Positions 41,801-49,771 of a DNA stretch of 61,182 nucleotides are shown piece by piece. Numbering within the stretch: position 1 is the stretch's first letter; each line of letters opens with the position of its first letter. The stretch comes from Bacillus sp. 522_BSPC (GTDB lineage: Bacteria; Bacillota; Bacilli; Bacillales; Cytobacillaceae): NCBI RefSeq assembly GCF_001076885.1, contig NZ_JVDT01000248.1, positions 174 through 61,355 of the forward strand. The letters are read 5' to 3'. The translations under genes and the position numbers were made by a program. Under the pieces are notes generated by a model. The model saw only the letters and a program-made list of their open reading frames with translations, did no database searches and had not been told where the DNA came from.

Positions 41801-42236
41801 AGAACATCAACATGAAGACACATTAGCAATCTATAAACTTCGTAATAATAAGCCATTAACTAAACAAGATATTGAGTACTTAGAGCAAATTCTATGGAAT
41901 GAACTAGGCTCTAAAGAACAGTATGAAAAAGATTTTGGTGATACACCAATAACAAAACTTGTTCGGAAAATCGTTGGACTAGACCGAAAAGCAGCTGTTG
42001 AAGCTTTCTCTAAATTCTTATCAGAAGAAAATCTAAATCTACAACAAACTCGATTTGTCGAATTAATTATCGATTATGTAGTGAAAAACGGAACTCTTGA
42101 GCGTCAAGCTTTACAACAGGATCCTTTTACAACATTAGGCGGGATAACAGTCGTGTTCAAAGACCAACTACCAAAAGCAAAAGGGATTTTGGATATTATT
42201 GATATGATTAATCGTAATGCAGAGGGGATTTCTTGA
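38898..42236 (+). CDS. hsdR: Type I restriction endonuclease HsdR (EcoEI/DUF4145 type)
   Basis: A 1112-aa motor/nuclease subunit. The N-terminus (about 20-110) is a DUF4145 domain (ATCAILSRRALELAVKWVY). The HsdR_N nuclease follows, with the PD-(D/E)XK signature ending VVEAKRT near residue 255-262. The SF2 translocase has Walker A MATGSGKTRT, the DESH box IIDESHRS and motif VI MIGRGTRL, and an EcoEI-type C-terminal domain ends the protein. I start at ATG 38898, where AAAGGAG sits eight bases upstream; the upstream ATG 38868 lacks a site. It requires a working HsdM/HsdS to cut, so its activity depends on how the hsdM stop is resolved. It ends 57 bases before a hairpin terminator. Confidence 0.93.
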   Translation: MSNFGFLQEKQAFSSFTNACLEAEKAMQVSPATCAILSRRALELAVKWVYQFDQDVKIPYQDNLSSLIHDRHFLAIIDEELLPMLKYVVKLGNAAVHTNVAITRDEAVLSLHNLHQFISWIDYCYAEEFTSSEFNESLLYTSEYKRERPEELHDLYEKLSAKDQSLEELRKQNEELRKELTANRVMQQEEYQFQVDEISEFETRKRYIDLDLKLAGWEIAKNVLEEYPVRGMPNNTGEGFVDYVLLGTNGKVLAVVEAKRTSRDAKVGRQQAKLYADCIEQAQQIRPVIYYTNGFETHIWHDEYPARSTSGFYTQDELQLIIDRRKLKKPLVNIEINDDITNRYYQKEAILAVCDAFSHNGRKALLVMATGSGKTRTAISLVDVLTRHHWIKNVLFLADRKSLVKQAFRNFNTLLPNLSLSNMLEKKSNPEDARMVFSTYPTMMNSIDEVKSKDGNRLFTVGHFDLIIIDESHRSIYQKYKSIFDYFDGMLVGLTATPKDELDKNTYTIFDLENGVPTFAYELSKAVEDEYLVDYRTRETTLKILDDGIRYDDLSKEEQEEFDEIFEDEPQVKDIDSAAINQFVFNKNTIDHVLQDVMEHGIKVEGGDKLGKTIIFAKNHKHALAIKERFDLKFPEFGGSFAEVIDYSVEYYQTLIDDFSDKNKMPQIAISVDMLDTGIDVPEVVNLVFFKKVRSKTKFWQMIGRGTRLCEDLFGPGMDKEYFLIFDYLRNFEYFRANEKGEESKVTQTLTEKLFNSKVDIVRELQDVQYQVQPYSEYRQQLIKEILADIRALNDENFRVRQYLQYVHKYQNADNWQALSVVQTNEVKENISPLIAPLDDDELAKRFDLLMLTIELAQLQSNNATKPIRRVVDTAEALSKLGTIPSVEAQKEIIDEVRTSEFWQEASIADLEKVREALRDLIRYIERTQQKIYYTDFKDEVMEVRENESILNVNDLQSYRKKVEHYLKEHQHEDTLAIYKLRNNKPLTKQDIEYLEQILWNELGSKEQYEKDFGDTPITKLVRKIVGLDRKAAVEAFSKFLSEENLNLQQTRFVELIIDYVVKNGTLERQALQQDPFTTLGGITVVFKDQLPKAKGILDIIDMINRNAEGIS

Positions 42237-42292
42237 GTAGTAACCCAAGCTGACAGCTACAACAGAAAACCCAATCTATAGTTACCTTTTTT

Positions 42293-42330
42293 AAGACACC
42301 TTTGATATGTTTATTAGGGTGTCTATTTTT
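42293..42330 (+). terminator. Terminator after hsdR
   Basis: AGACACC pairs with GGGTGTCT around a 16-base loop, followed by ATTTTTAT. Confidence 0.75.
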
Positions 42331-42404
42331 ATCTTAGAAAACAAAACTTCTTGCATAAAGCAACACTCTAAATTAAAAATCATTCTGGAAGGATGAAGCA
42401 CATT

Positions 42405-42905
42405 ATGAGAGACCCCAATAGAATTAAGAGAATATTAACCCTGCTCCAGAAGATATGGGAACACCAAGCCGATGTGAGGTTTAATCAATTAATTTCAAAC
42501 TTACAAAGTCTCTATTCTCAAGAAAATAACAGTTTTGGTCGTAGAGTAGTATATACTAAAAACTTTATTGACCTAGAGAAAACATCTTACCTAGACTTTT
42601 TCTACCTTGAGGATGATAAGTGGGAGGAATTTCTGACCTCATATTGGTCAAGTATTGAACAAGAATTAATGCTACGAAGAGAGGAAATTAATGTGGATAA
42701 GATTGAAGAAGTAATAAGGCTCTTCATTGAAGCAGGGATTGAGAGTGAGCAGATTACGATTCCCTTTAAAGAAAACCTAAAAGCGTTTTTTGTTCAAGAA
42801 AGTAGATGGTTAACGGTTGAAGCAATAGTAAATCTGCTTCGAAACTTTTCACAAAATGAGAGAATAGAACTTTTTGAAAAGGTAAAGCGATATTCTGATA
42901 TGTAA
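42405..42905 (+). CDS. Unknown protein with MRDPNRI N-terminus, YihD/DUF1040-like
   Basis: A 166-aa protein. The N-terminal 40 residues (MRDPNRIKRILTLLQKIWEH, then VRFNQLISNL) match a short motif seen in many small bacterial proteins, and loosely the YihD/DUF1040 type; the rest is not recognised. It lies alone between the type I system and the Gabija-like pair, with a terminator on each side. ATG 42405 is chosen because the earlier in-frame ATG 42393 overlaps GGAAGG, the only ribosome-like site. It could be an anti-phage accessory or an unrelated passenger. No catalytic motif seen. Confidence 0.55.
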   Translation: MRDPNRIKRILTLLQKIWEHQADVRFNQLISNLQSLYSQENNSFGRRVVYTKNFIDLEKTSYLDFFYLEDDKWEEFLTSYWSSIEQELMLRREEINVDKIEEVIRLFIEAGIESEQITIPFKENLKAFFVQESRWLTVEAIVNLLRNFSQNERIELFEKVKRYSDM

Positions 42906-42930
42906 TTACGGCAATGTATACAAAATAAAA

Positions 42931-42962
42931 ACAGAAGGAGTATTTTTGTCCCCTTCTGTCTT
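42931..42962 (+). terminator. Terminator after the MRDPNRI protein gene
   Basis: ACAGAAGG (42931-42938) pairs with CCTTCTGT (42952-42959), then CTTTG; only a weak T-run. Confidence 0.5.
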
Positions 42963-43313
42963 TGACATACAGATTGCACTAACAATTATATGATTGCCAA
43001 ATGAATGAGAAAATAATCCACTTCTCCTTTCCTTTTAATAAGGTTTGGATAGGTGTCTCCCCTTTAATCTTATATAAGACATCCTTGCAATCATCTTCTA
43101 ATCTTCTATTTGCTAAAAAAGGACTTATCTCGAAAAACTACGGTACATTTTTTTATGTAAAATGAATTGTGAAAAAATTATCGCAATTTGTAGAATTAAT
43201 AGATGGAAAATTATACAATTATATTAAATGACAATTACATAAAATGGTGCTGCATTACAACCATTTCTCTAGAAGATTCCATACTTTAAGATTCAAGAAA
43301 GTGGTGAGTTACA
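42963..43313. other. Intergenic gap before the Gabija-like operon
   Basis: About 350 very AT-rich bases with no open frame of note. A TTGTAG...TATACAAT arrangement near 43189-43223 could be the promoter for gajA but is not strong. I see no repeat or RNA structure here. Confidence 0.4.
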
Positions 43314-44915
43314 GTGATTAATAGAATCATAATAAAAAACTATAAATCCATTCAAAACTTGGATTTAAGATTGAATGATACTATGAACATCCTTGTAGGA
43401 AATAATGAGCAAGGTAAATCTACTATTTTGGAAGCAATTAACTTGGCCTTAACTGGTTTACTCCATCGGCGGAGTATACATAACGAGTTAAATCCATTTA
43501 TTTTTAATAAAGAGATTGTTAATAGGTATATTTGTGATGTTAAACGGGGTAGCAGAGAAAAACCACCACATATATTAATAGAAATTTATATCCAAGAGAA
43601 TGAACAAACATCGCATTTAAAAGGAACAATCAATTCAGTTAGAGAGAATGCTTGTGGTGTAAAGTTAGAAATTGAGTTTAATGAAGAATACTCTGAAGAA
43701 TATGAGCATTATATTGAATCCACATCTGATATTTATAATGTTCCAATTGAGTACTATAAGGTTAGTTGGCATTCTTTTGCATCTAATGCCATCACCAGCC
43801 GAAACGTCCCTGTAAAATGCATCCTTATTGATACTACTGAAGGAAAAACATGGAATGGTCCTGATAGGTATATATCTAATGTTATTGGTGGCACATTGGA
43901 TTCCAAACAACGTGCAGCTCTAAATTTCCATTTTAGAGATATTAAAGAGCAATTTTCTAGTATTGAAGCAATCTCGGAGTTGAATACGGCGCTATCTCAA
44001 AGAACGGGAGAAATATCGGAAAAGAATCTGGCAATTTCTTTAGATATTTCTCAAAAAAACGGTTGGGAATCTAACCTCATTGCTTATTTAGATAGTATAC
44101 CGTTTGATTTAATAGGAAAAGGTGAACAGAATTCAATTAAACTAAAATTGTCGCTAGAAGCTAGTGAAAACGATGCTCATGTTGTATTAATTGAAGAGCC
44201 AGAAAATCACCTATCATTCACAAATCTGAATAAACTAGTAGACCAAATTTCTAGTAAGTGCGAAGGGAAGCAGATTGTATTAACAACCCATAGTAATTAT
44301 GTATTAAATAAATTGGGGTTAGATAAGGTAATTCTTATTAATAACGGTAATCATATGACCTTAACAGATTTAAATGAAGATACATATGAGTATTTCAAAA
44401 AACTTCCGGGCTACGACACTCTCCGATTATTGTTATCGGAAAAAGCGATTCTAGTGGAAGGACCTTCTGATGAACTTATCGTTCAAAAGGCATACCTACA
44501 AAAGTACAATAAATTGCCTATTCATGATGGCATAGACGTAATAACCGTAAGAGGGTTATCATTTAAACGTTTTCTTGAAATTGCTGATAAATTAAAAAAG
44601 CAAGTTGCTGTAGTTACTGATAACGACGGGAATGTAGAACAAAATATAAAAAATAAGTATAGTGAGTATTTATCTCATCCAACAATTAAAATCTGTCACA
44701 GCACTGATGAGACATTAAAAACACTGGAACCTCAGTTGGTTGCAGTAAATGAAATTCAAAGAATGAATAATATCCTAGGAAAAGAGTTTTCTACAAAAGA
44801 CGATTTAATAAAATATATGACTGCTTCTGGCAATAAAAATGAATGTGCTTTGAGGATTTTTGACACAGAGGAAGTAATTGTAATACCGGAGTATATAAAT
44901 GAAGCTATTGAATAA
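43314..44915 (+). CDS. gajA: OLD-family ATPase/TOPRIM nuclease, GajA-like
   Basis: A 533-aa OLD-family protein: an N-terminal ABC-type ATPase with Walker A VGNNEQGKST (about residues 28-37), a signature region and Walker B IEEPENHLS (about 287-295), then a C-terminal TOPRIM domain with LVEGPSDEL (about 381-389) and VTDNDGN (about 438-444). In the Gabija system GajA is a sequence-specific nickase held off by nucleotides and released during phage infection. The next gene encodes a UvrD-like helicase, overlapping by 17 bases, exactly the GajA-GajB layout. GTG 43314 is the start. GajA of the founding Bacillus cereus system is, from memory, about 45 residues longer. Confidence 0.8.
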   Translation: MINRIIIKNYKSIQNLDLRLNDTMNILVGNNEQGKSTILEAINLALTGLLHRRSIHNELNPFIFNKEIVNRYICDVKRGSREKPPHILIEIYIQENEQTSHLKGTINSVRENACGVKLEIEFNEEYSEEYEHYIESTSDIYNVPIEYYKVSWHSFASNAITSRNVPVKCILIDTTEGKTWNGPDRYISNVIGGTLDSKQRAALNFHFRDIKEQFSSIEAISELNTALSQRTGEISEKNLAISLDISQKNGWESNLIAYLDSIPFDLIGKGEQNSIKLKLSLEASENDAHVVLIEEPENHLSFTNLNKLVDQISSKCEGKQIVLTTHSNYVLNKLGLDKVILINNGNHMTLTDLNEDTYEYFKKLPGYDTLRLLLSEKAILVEGPSDELIVQKAYLQKYNKLPIHDGIDVITVRGLSFKRFLEIADKLKKQVAVVTDNDGNVEQNIKNKYSEYLSHPTIKICHSTDETLKTLEPQLVAVNEIQRMNNILGKEFSTKDDLIKYMTASGNKNECALRIFDTEEVIVIPEYINEAIE

Positions 44916-46011
44916 TACAGTAATAATTGCTGCCGCTGGTTCAGGAAAAACATCAGATTTAGTTAAAAGAGCTAAGGAATGTAATGATAAAAAAATCTTA
45001 ATAACAACATTTACTATCGATAACACAGAAGAGATTAAAAACAAGTTTTATCAAGATTTGGGGTTTATTCCCCCCAATGTTACTATACAAACTTGGTTCT
45101 CGTTCTTACTAAGAGAATGCGTAAGACCGTATCAAAACTTCTTGTATGATGAAAAGCGAATTGAGAATATCGAGTTCGTAAATGGTATGTCAGTGCCGTT
45201 CGTCCCAAGAAGAGATACTAAGAGATACTATCTCCGGGAAGGCAAGTATATTTACACGGATAAAATATGTGAATTTGTGCTTAATGTAAATTTACTATCA
45301 AAAGGCATGGTAATTAGCCGTCTAGAAAATATGTATGATCTAATAATGATAGATGAAGTTCAGGATTTAGCAGGATCGGACTTAGACTTTCTATACCTGT
45401 TATTATTCTCCAAGATCAACACAATTTTGGTGGGAGACAATAGACAAGCTACACTGTTCACGAACAACGGGAGAAAGAACAAGAAATACAAAGGGACCCA
45501 TATATTTAATTTATTTTCCGAGTGGGAAAAACAAAAGATTTGTTCAATTCACTATAAGACGGAGTGCCATAGAGGTAACCAATTAATATGCGATGTAGCC
45601 GATTCACTTTACCCTGAAATGCCCCAAACCACTTCAACAAACAAACTTATAACCGGTCATGATGGTGTGTTTTATATTAAAAGTCGTGACCTACAGGAAT
45701 ATATAAAAAAATATAAGCCAGTAGTTTTGAGATATGATAAAAGGACAAAATGTCCAGATTATTTATTTCCTCTAAACTTCGGAAAATCTAAGGGACTAAC
45801 TTTTGAAAGAGTTGTTATTTTAGTTAATGGGCCGATACAAAAATTCTTACAAAATGATTACCTTGCAGTAAGTAGTCCGAAGTCTAAAGCTGGTTTATAT
45901 GTTGCAATAACTAGAGCAAAATACAGTGTTACGTTCGTAACAGACCAAAAGGTAGTTTCAAACAAGTATGTAGCCGAATTCATTTTGGAAAAAGAATTAA
46001 TCGTTAATTAA
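44899..46011 (+). CDS. gajB: UvrD-like helicase, short GajB-like
   Basis: A 370-aa SF1 helicase partner. It has Walker A IAAAGSGKTSDLVK (about residues 9-22), motif II YDLIMIDEVQDLAG (about 147-160), motif III VGDNRQATLF, a GKSKGLTF motif V and motif VI YVAITRAKYSV. Canonical GajB, as I recall, is near 490 aa; this one is compact, with reduced 1B/2B-like insertions. It is translationally coupled to the OLD nuclease. In Gabija, GajB is proposed to sense DNA termini or unwound DNA and activate GajA. An unknown gene follows after a strong ribosome site. Confidence 0.78.
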   Translation: MKLLNNTVIIAAAGSGKTSDLVKRAKECNDKKILITTFTIDNTEEIKNKFYQDLGFIPPNVTIQTWFSFLLRECVRPYQNFLYDEKRIENIEFVNGMSVPFVPRRDTKRYYLREGKYIYTDKICEFVLNVNLLSKGMVISRLENMYDLIMIDEVQDLAGSDLDFLYLLLFSKINTILVGDNRQATLFTNNGRKNKKYKGTHIFNLFSEWEKQKICSIHYKTECHRGNQLICDVADSLYPEMPQTTSTNKLITGHDGVFYIKSRDLQEYIKKYKPVVLRYDKRTKCPDYLFPLNFGKSKGLTFERVVILVNGPIQKFLQNDYLAVSSPKSKAGLYVAITRAKYSVTFVTDQKVVSNKYVAEFILEKELIVN

Positions 46012-46025
46012 GGAGGAAGTAATTA

Positions 46026-46421
46026 TTGGTTGCTTTTGATTGGGAATGTTCGGAATTTAAACTATTTAGTACAACAAATCTTGAAAACAACGTAAATGCA
46101 GATAAACTATTTGTAAGTTTTTTAGTGGAAGTTGAAAAGCAACGGAAAGATATTACCAAAACATTTACTATACAAGAAATAGCAAATATTATTCCAAAGG
46201 GAACAGCAGGGATTAACAATTATTCAACTTATGGTTTTTCATTTATGAGTATGCTGAGTGGTCAAAAGAATAGAGATTATTTTATTTTCGAGAATAAAGA
46301 ACTAAGAGGTGAGTTCACCTCAATATGTAATAATAATGTTGACAGAGATAACTATTATTGGAAGAAACACTGTTTAAATGAGCGTGTTAGGATTAATCCA
46401 AAATACTTGAAAAATATTTAA
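46026..46421 (+). CDS. Unknown third gene of the Gabija-like operon
   Basis: A 131-aa protein with no recognised family. It begins at TTG 46026, with a perfect AGGAGG nine bases upstream and only 14 bases after gajB, so it is almost certainly co-transcribed. The middle (DITKTFTIQEIANIIPKGTAG) looks like a short helix-turn-helix or small basic helix, and a second part (YSTYGFSFMSMLSGQKNRDYF) is rich in aromatic residues. Canonical Gabija has two genes, so this may be a regulator, an extra effector or a separate gene. No transmembrane segment or nuclease motif is visible. Confidence 0.55.
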   Translation: MVAFDWECSEFKLFSTTNLENNVNADKLFVSFLVEVEKQRKDITKTFTIQEIANIIPKGTAGINNYSTYGFSFMSMLSGQKNRDYFIFENKELRGEFTSICNNNVDRDNYYWKKHCLNERVRINPKYLKNI

Positions 46422-46509
46422 CTGTTTTTCAACTAATAGTTTATTTAAAAAAAATAAAAATTTAACATCCTAATTATGTAGAAATAGTTACTGACCGGAG
46501 GGAATTATT

Positions 46510-47478
46510 ATGTACTATCCAAATAACATTGAAGAAAAATGTTATGAAGAGCAACATATAGAAGGTGTTTTGACAGAGATAAAGGCAAATTTTCATGATT
46601 ACTTTGATTTATTTTTTCAATCAGAAGCAGGAGCAGCATTAAAAGAAGAACAAGTTAAAAAGTTAGCTGAAAAGTTCGGTAGTGAAGGTGTTGTAAAAAC
46701 TCGTCAAAAGAATACCGGTTCGGTATTAAAGAGAATTATTAGTGAAGGTATTGAAAAGTTTGAAAAAGATCGTAAAAAGTATAAAGACTTACTAGAGGAA
46801 GAAGCATTAGAAGAATATGAGGATAATCCCGCAGGATTTAAAAGTGTATTGAAAAAGGATTGTCCTATTATTCTTGGAACGCTAATGAGTCCTGCCAAGG
46901 AGTTAGATAAATATAAGTACGAATTTAATAAATCCAATCCTAATGAATTACTTTCCGTTTGTCAAAATTTAGCCTCCTTTGCCAATAATTATGCAGCAGA
47001 ATGTGAAGATTTTGATTATGATTCAATAAGTTCGTTAAGTGATTTGGAATTTAAAGAACTAGATACAGAGGACTACTCTGTTTTCGGGGTAATAGGTGGA
47101 GGGATTAAGAGCCAATTTTTATTTAAATTGCATCCAGCATATTTTCCATATCGTTCAAAAGAAGCCATTTGGGCTCTCTGGTATCTAACTGATAAAAAGA
47201 CTTTTGAATGTGAGGAAGGTTCCCAGTTTCTAATGATTAACGTGGAAAAGAGTCTCACTAACCAAAACTATTTTTATCCTTATGAATTATTTAGCTTTTA
47301 CGCTTATCAAGTTTACCTACTTTTGAAAAAAGAAGCTGAGAAGAATCGTGTTCAAATACCTGATGAATATCGTTATGTTTTGGTAGACCAATTCTTTACT
47401 TTTATTGCGAAAATGCATGAGGAAGACATTAAATTTATATCAAGCAGTTCGGAGGATAAACCATACTCATGGATATAA
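46510..47478 (+). CDS. Unknown partner of the RecQ-nuclease
   Basis: A 322-aa protein with no family I recognise. The N-terminal half is strongly charged and helical (EKFEKDRKKYKDLLEEEALEE), the middle has a proline-glycine turn (GVIGGGIKSQFLFKLHPAYF), and the second half is rich in tyrosine and aromatic residues. It is preceded by GGAGGG and overlaps the RecQ-like gene by ten bases, so the two are a coupled pair. Possible roles are a phage sensor, an adaptor that brings the helicase to DNA, or a nuclease of unknown fold; the sequence does not choose between these. Confidence 0.6.
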   Translation: MYYPNNIEEKCYEEQHIEGVLTEIKANFHDYFDLFFQSEAGAALKEEQVKKLAEKFGSEGVVKTRQKNTGSVLKRIISEGIEKFEKDRKKYKDLLEEEALEEYEDNPAGFKSVLKKDCPIILGTLMSPAKELDKYKYEFNKSNPNELLSVCQNLASFANNYAAECEDFDYDSISSLSDLEFKELDTEDYSVFGVIGGGIKSQFLFKLHPAYFPYRSKEAIWALWYLTDKKTFECEEGSQFLMINVEKSLTNQNYFYPYELFSFYAYQVYLLLKKEAEKNRVQIPDEYRYVLVDQFFTFIAKMHEEDIKFISSSSEDKPYSWI

Positions 47479-49439
47479 AAAATTTATTTAAACAATCATT
47501 TCCAAAATTGGCTGCGAAATTTGATTTAACTGATTTTCAAGAAACCGTCATTCAATCGGTGCTTACAAAAGAGAACACTCTTTGTATTATGCCAACTGGT
47601 GGAGGTAAATCCTTAACTTATTGGCTATCTGGATTGGGCCTTAATGGGATTACCCTAGTGATTTCTCCTTTAACCGCTCTAATCGATGAACAGGCTAATA
47701 ATCTGGAGGAACATGGGTATAAAGTATTAACTTTACACGCAGGTATTGATGCAAAGAAACAAGTAAAATTGCTAAAGGATTTTTATAGACGAGAACTAAA
47801 TCCTGACTTTATTTTTGCAAGCCCTGAAAGGATATCTACTGATGGGTTGTTTGAGTATTGCGTAAAGGCGCGGAAAGATGAGTTCAAATTAATTGCTATA
47901 GATGAGATCCACTGCGTTTCCCAATGGGGTCATAGTTTTCGCCCATTTTATAAGCATATCCCCACTTTTCTAGATAATGTTTATGGTGATAATTGGCCAA
48001 CGATACTTGGTTTATCGGCTACTTTAAATAGAAAGGAAGTAGCTGACATTTGTGAATCTTTTCGAATAAAAAATAGAGCAGTAATAAAAAGTGATTTGCT
48101 TGTCCGAACAGAAATTGAATTGAAGACCTTTAAATTCATTAAAGAGGATGAAAAGCTAGGAAAATTATGGCAATTGCTCAAGATTCATCAGAACGAAAAG
48201 ACTCTTGTCTATATATATCGGGTAAAAGGAAAGAACAGTACTGAAGATTTGGCGAAATTAGCCATAGAGAAAGGCATTAGGGCAACGCATTTCCATGGAG
48301 AGGTGTCCTCCAAAGAGAAGCAAAATATTATAGAACGCTTTAAAAACAATGAATTAGATGTAGTATTTGCAACAAATGCTTTTGGAATGGGCATAGATAT
48401 TCCTGATATTCGTGTTGTAATTCATTTTATGATCCCTGAATCAGTTGCCCAATATTATCAAGAAGTTGGGAGAGCCTCTCGTGACAAACAGGCATCTAAT
48501 GCTTATCTGTTATATTCAAACAAAAATATAGAGGTCAAAAAATCTCATTTTATTAATAAATCCTTCCCTACTATTGATGAATTGAAAGAAGCATTTACCA
48601 AAATGACTTCTAACAAAATAGGATATAAAACACTTTCCTATTTTGATGACGAGGATATACAAAAATGTCTGCCTTATTTTGTGGATAATGGGATAATTGA
48701 AATTGTGGCAAAAGGTATTACGAATCTTGATGTTTTTTCTAATGTAAATGATTCTGAGTTAACAACTTTAATGTCCTTAACGAAAACTAAAAATATTATC
48801 ACCACAATGAAAAAAAGCGGTAAGTCCGCCAAAGAAATTAGCGACATTATTTTTGAATCCATTGTAACTGATCGGGTGAGACTGGAAAAAAGCCTTGGGA
48901 AGTGCTTAATTATTCACAGTAATTTAGAAGAACTTGATGAACAAGCATTGCAGCGACTAGAGCAATACGGGAAAGATAAACAAGAATTTAAGCACGCCCA
49001 TTTAGATTACTTTGTTCATATCCTTGAAAACTGTGGAAATTCAAGGGAATTACATCAGGAAATTGGGCGGCATTTAGGAGTTCCTAAGTTTCTACTTGGC
49101 AAAATTTATTCAACGACAAAAGGTGATCTTGTACGCTCAAAATCCGAGGTAATCATTTCAAACTTGTTACATCAACATAATATTAAATACGAATATGAGA
49201 AAGAAATGTATTACAATGGAGATAATCGAATATCCCCTGATTTCACCATTACAATAAACGGTAAAGAGTATTACTGGGAGCATTTGGGGATGATTGGTAA
49301 GGATGATTACGATACCCGTTGGTTAGAGAAGCAGGCGGTTTATGATGACTACTTTCCTGATCAGCTTTTCGTTACATATGAAAATCCATCATTAACAAAA
49401 TCAGTAGAATCATTGATTGCTGATTTAAAAACTAGATAG
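47469..49439 (+). CDS. RecQ-family helicase fused to a candidate PD-(D/E)XK nuclease
   Basis: A 656-aa SF2 helicase. Residues about 20-330 are RecQ-like: Walker A MPTGGGKS (41-48), VISPLTALIDEQ, DEIHC box AIDEIHCVSQWGHSFRP, SAT motif LGLSATL, motif V FATNAFGMGIDIPDIRVVIH and motif VI QEVGRASRD. A helical middle follows, with no clear RQC zinc site. The C-terminal 100 residues look like a PD-(D/E)XK or Vsr-like endonuclease: SEVIISNLL (about 558), SPDFTI (about 588) and EHLGM (about 603) supply the acidic residues. It is coupled to the preceding 322-aa gene. RecQ housekeeping enzymes do not carry this nuclease; the fusion and the defence neighbourhood point to an anti-phage role. Confidence 0.75.
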   Translation: MDIKNLFKQSFPKLAAKFDLTDFQETVIQSVLTKENTLCIMPTGGGKSLTYWLSGLGLNGITLVISPLTALIDEQANNLEEHGYKVLTLHAGIDAKKQVKLLKDFYRRELNPDFIFASPERISTDGLFEYCVKARKDEFKLIAIDEIHCVSQWGHSFRPFYKHIPTFLDNVYGDNWPTILGLSATLNRKEVADICESFRIKNRAVIKSDLLVRTEIELKTFKFIKEDEKLGKLWQLLKIHQNEKTLVYIYRVKGKNSTEDLAKLAIEKGIRATHFHGEVSSKEKQNIIERFKNNELDVVFATNAFGMGIDIPDIRVVIHFMIPESVAQYYQEVGRASRDKQASNAYLLYSNKNIEVKKSHFINKSFPTIDELKEAFTKMTSNKIGYKTLSYFDDEDIQKCLPYFVDNGIIEIVAKGITNLDVFSNVNDSELTTLMSLTKTKNIITTMKKSGKSAKEISDIIFESIVTDRVRLEKSLGKCLIIHSNLEELDEQALQRLEQYGKDKQEFKHAHLDYFVHILENCGNSRELHQEIGRHLGVPKFLLGKIYSTTKGDLVRSKSEVIISNLLHQHNIKYEYEKEMYYNGDNRISPDFTITINGKEYYWEHLGMIGKDDYDTRWLEKQAVYDDYFPDQLFVTYENPSLTKSVESLIADLKTR

Positions 49440-49771
49440 AGCTACTGGTCCTACGAAATAGTGATAATAGTTGTAAAAGCTGGAAGCCTCCTTTAAGAAA
49501 CAAAAAGTATTTGGAGTTAAAATGAGGTGTGCAAAATGAAAATTAGTCTTATCCAAAATTCTTTCTCAATAAACATTATGATGCAATAAAATTCTTTCCA
49601 AAAGTTTTAAGTAAACAAGTAGAATCGCATGGGCTGTTATTCGGAATCTCGAAAGATGGTATTTTAGGATAAAAAATTATAAGGTATTTGTACAGTACAA
49701 ATACTTTAATTTATACAGTTGAAAATAGTAAAGAATATTAAGTGACCAGCTTGGAAGGGGTGTAGAGATGA
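49440..49771. other. Intergenic gap before the STAND NTPase
   Basis: No complete gene. A 41-codon stretch without a start codon (about 49545-49670, reading YPKFFLNKHYDAIKFFPKVL and ending at TAA) may be the tail of a lost gene. The promoter of the next gene is likely in the last 100 bases. Confidence 0.4.

Noticed and set aside
49545-49670. 41-codon stretch before the STAND NTPase as a gene.
   Set aside because: It has no start codon in frame after the upstream stop; kept only as a possible remnant.
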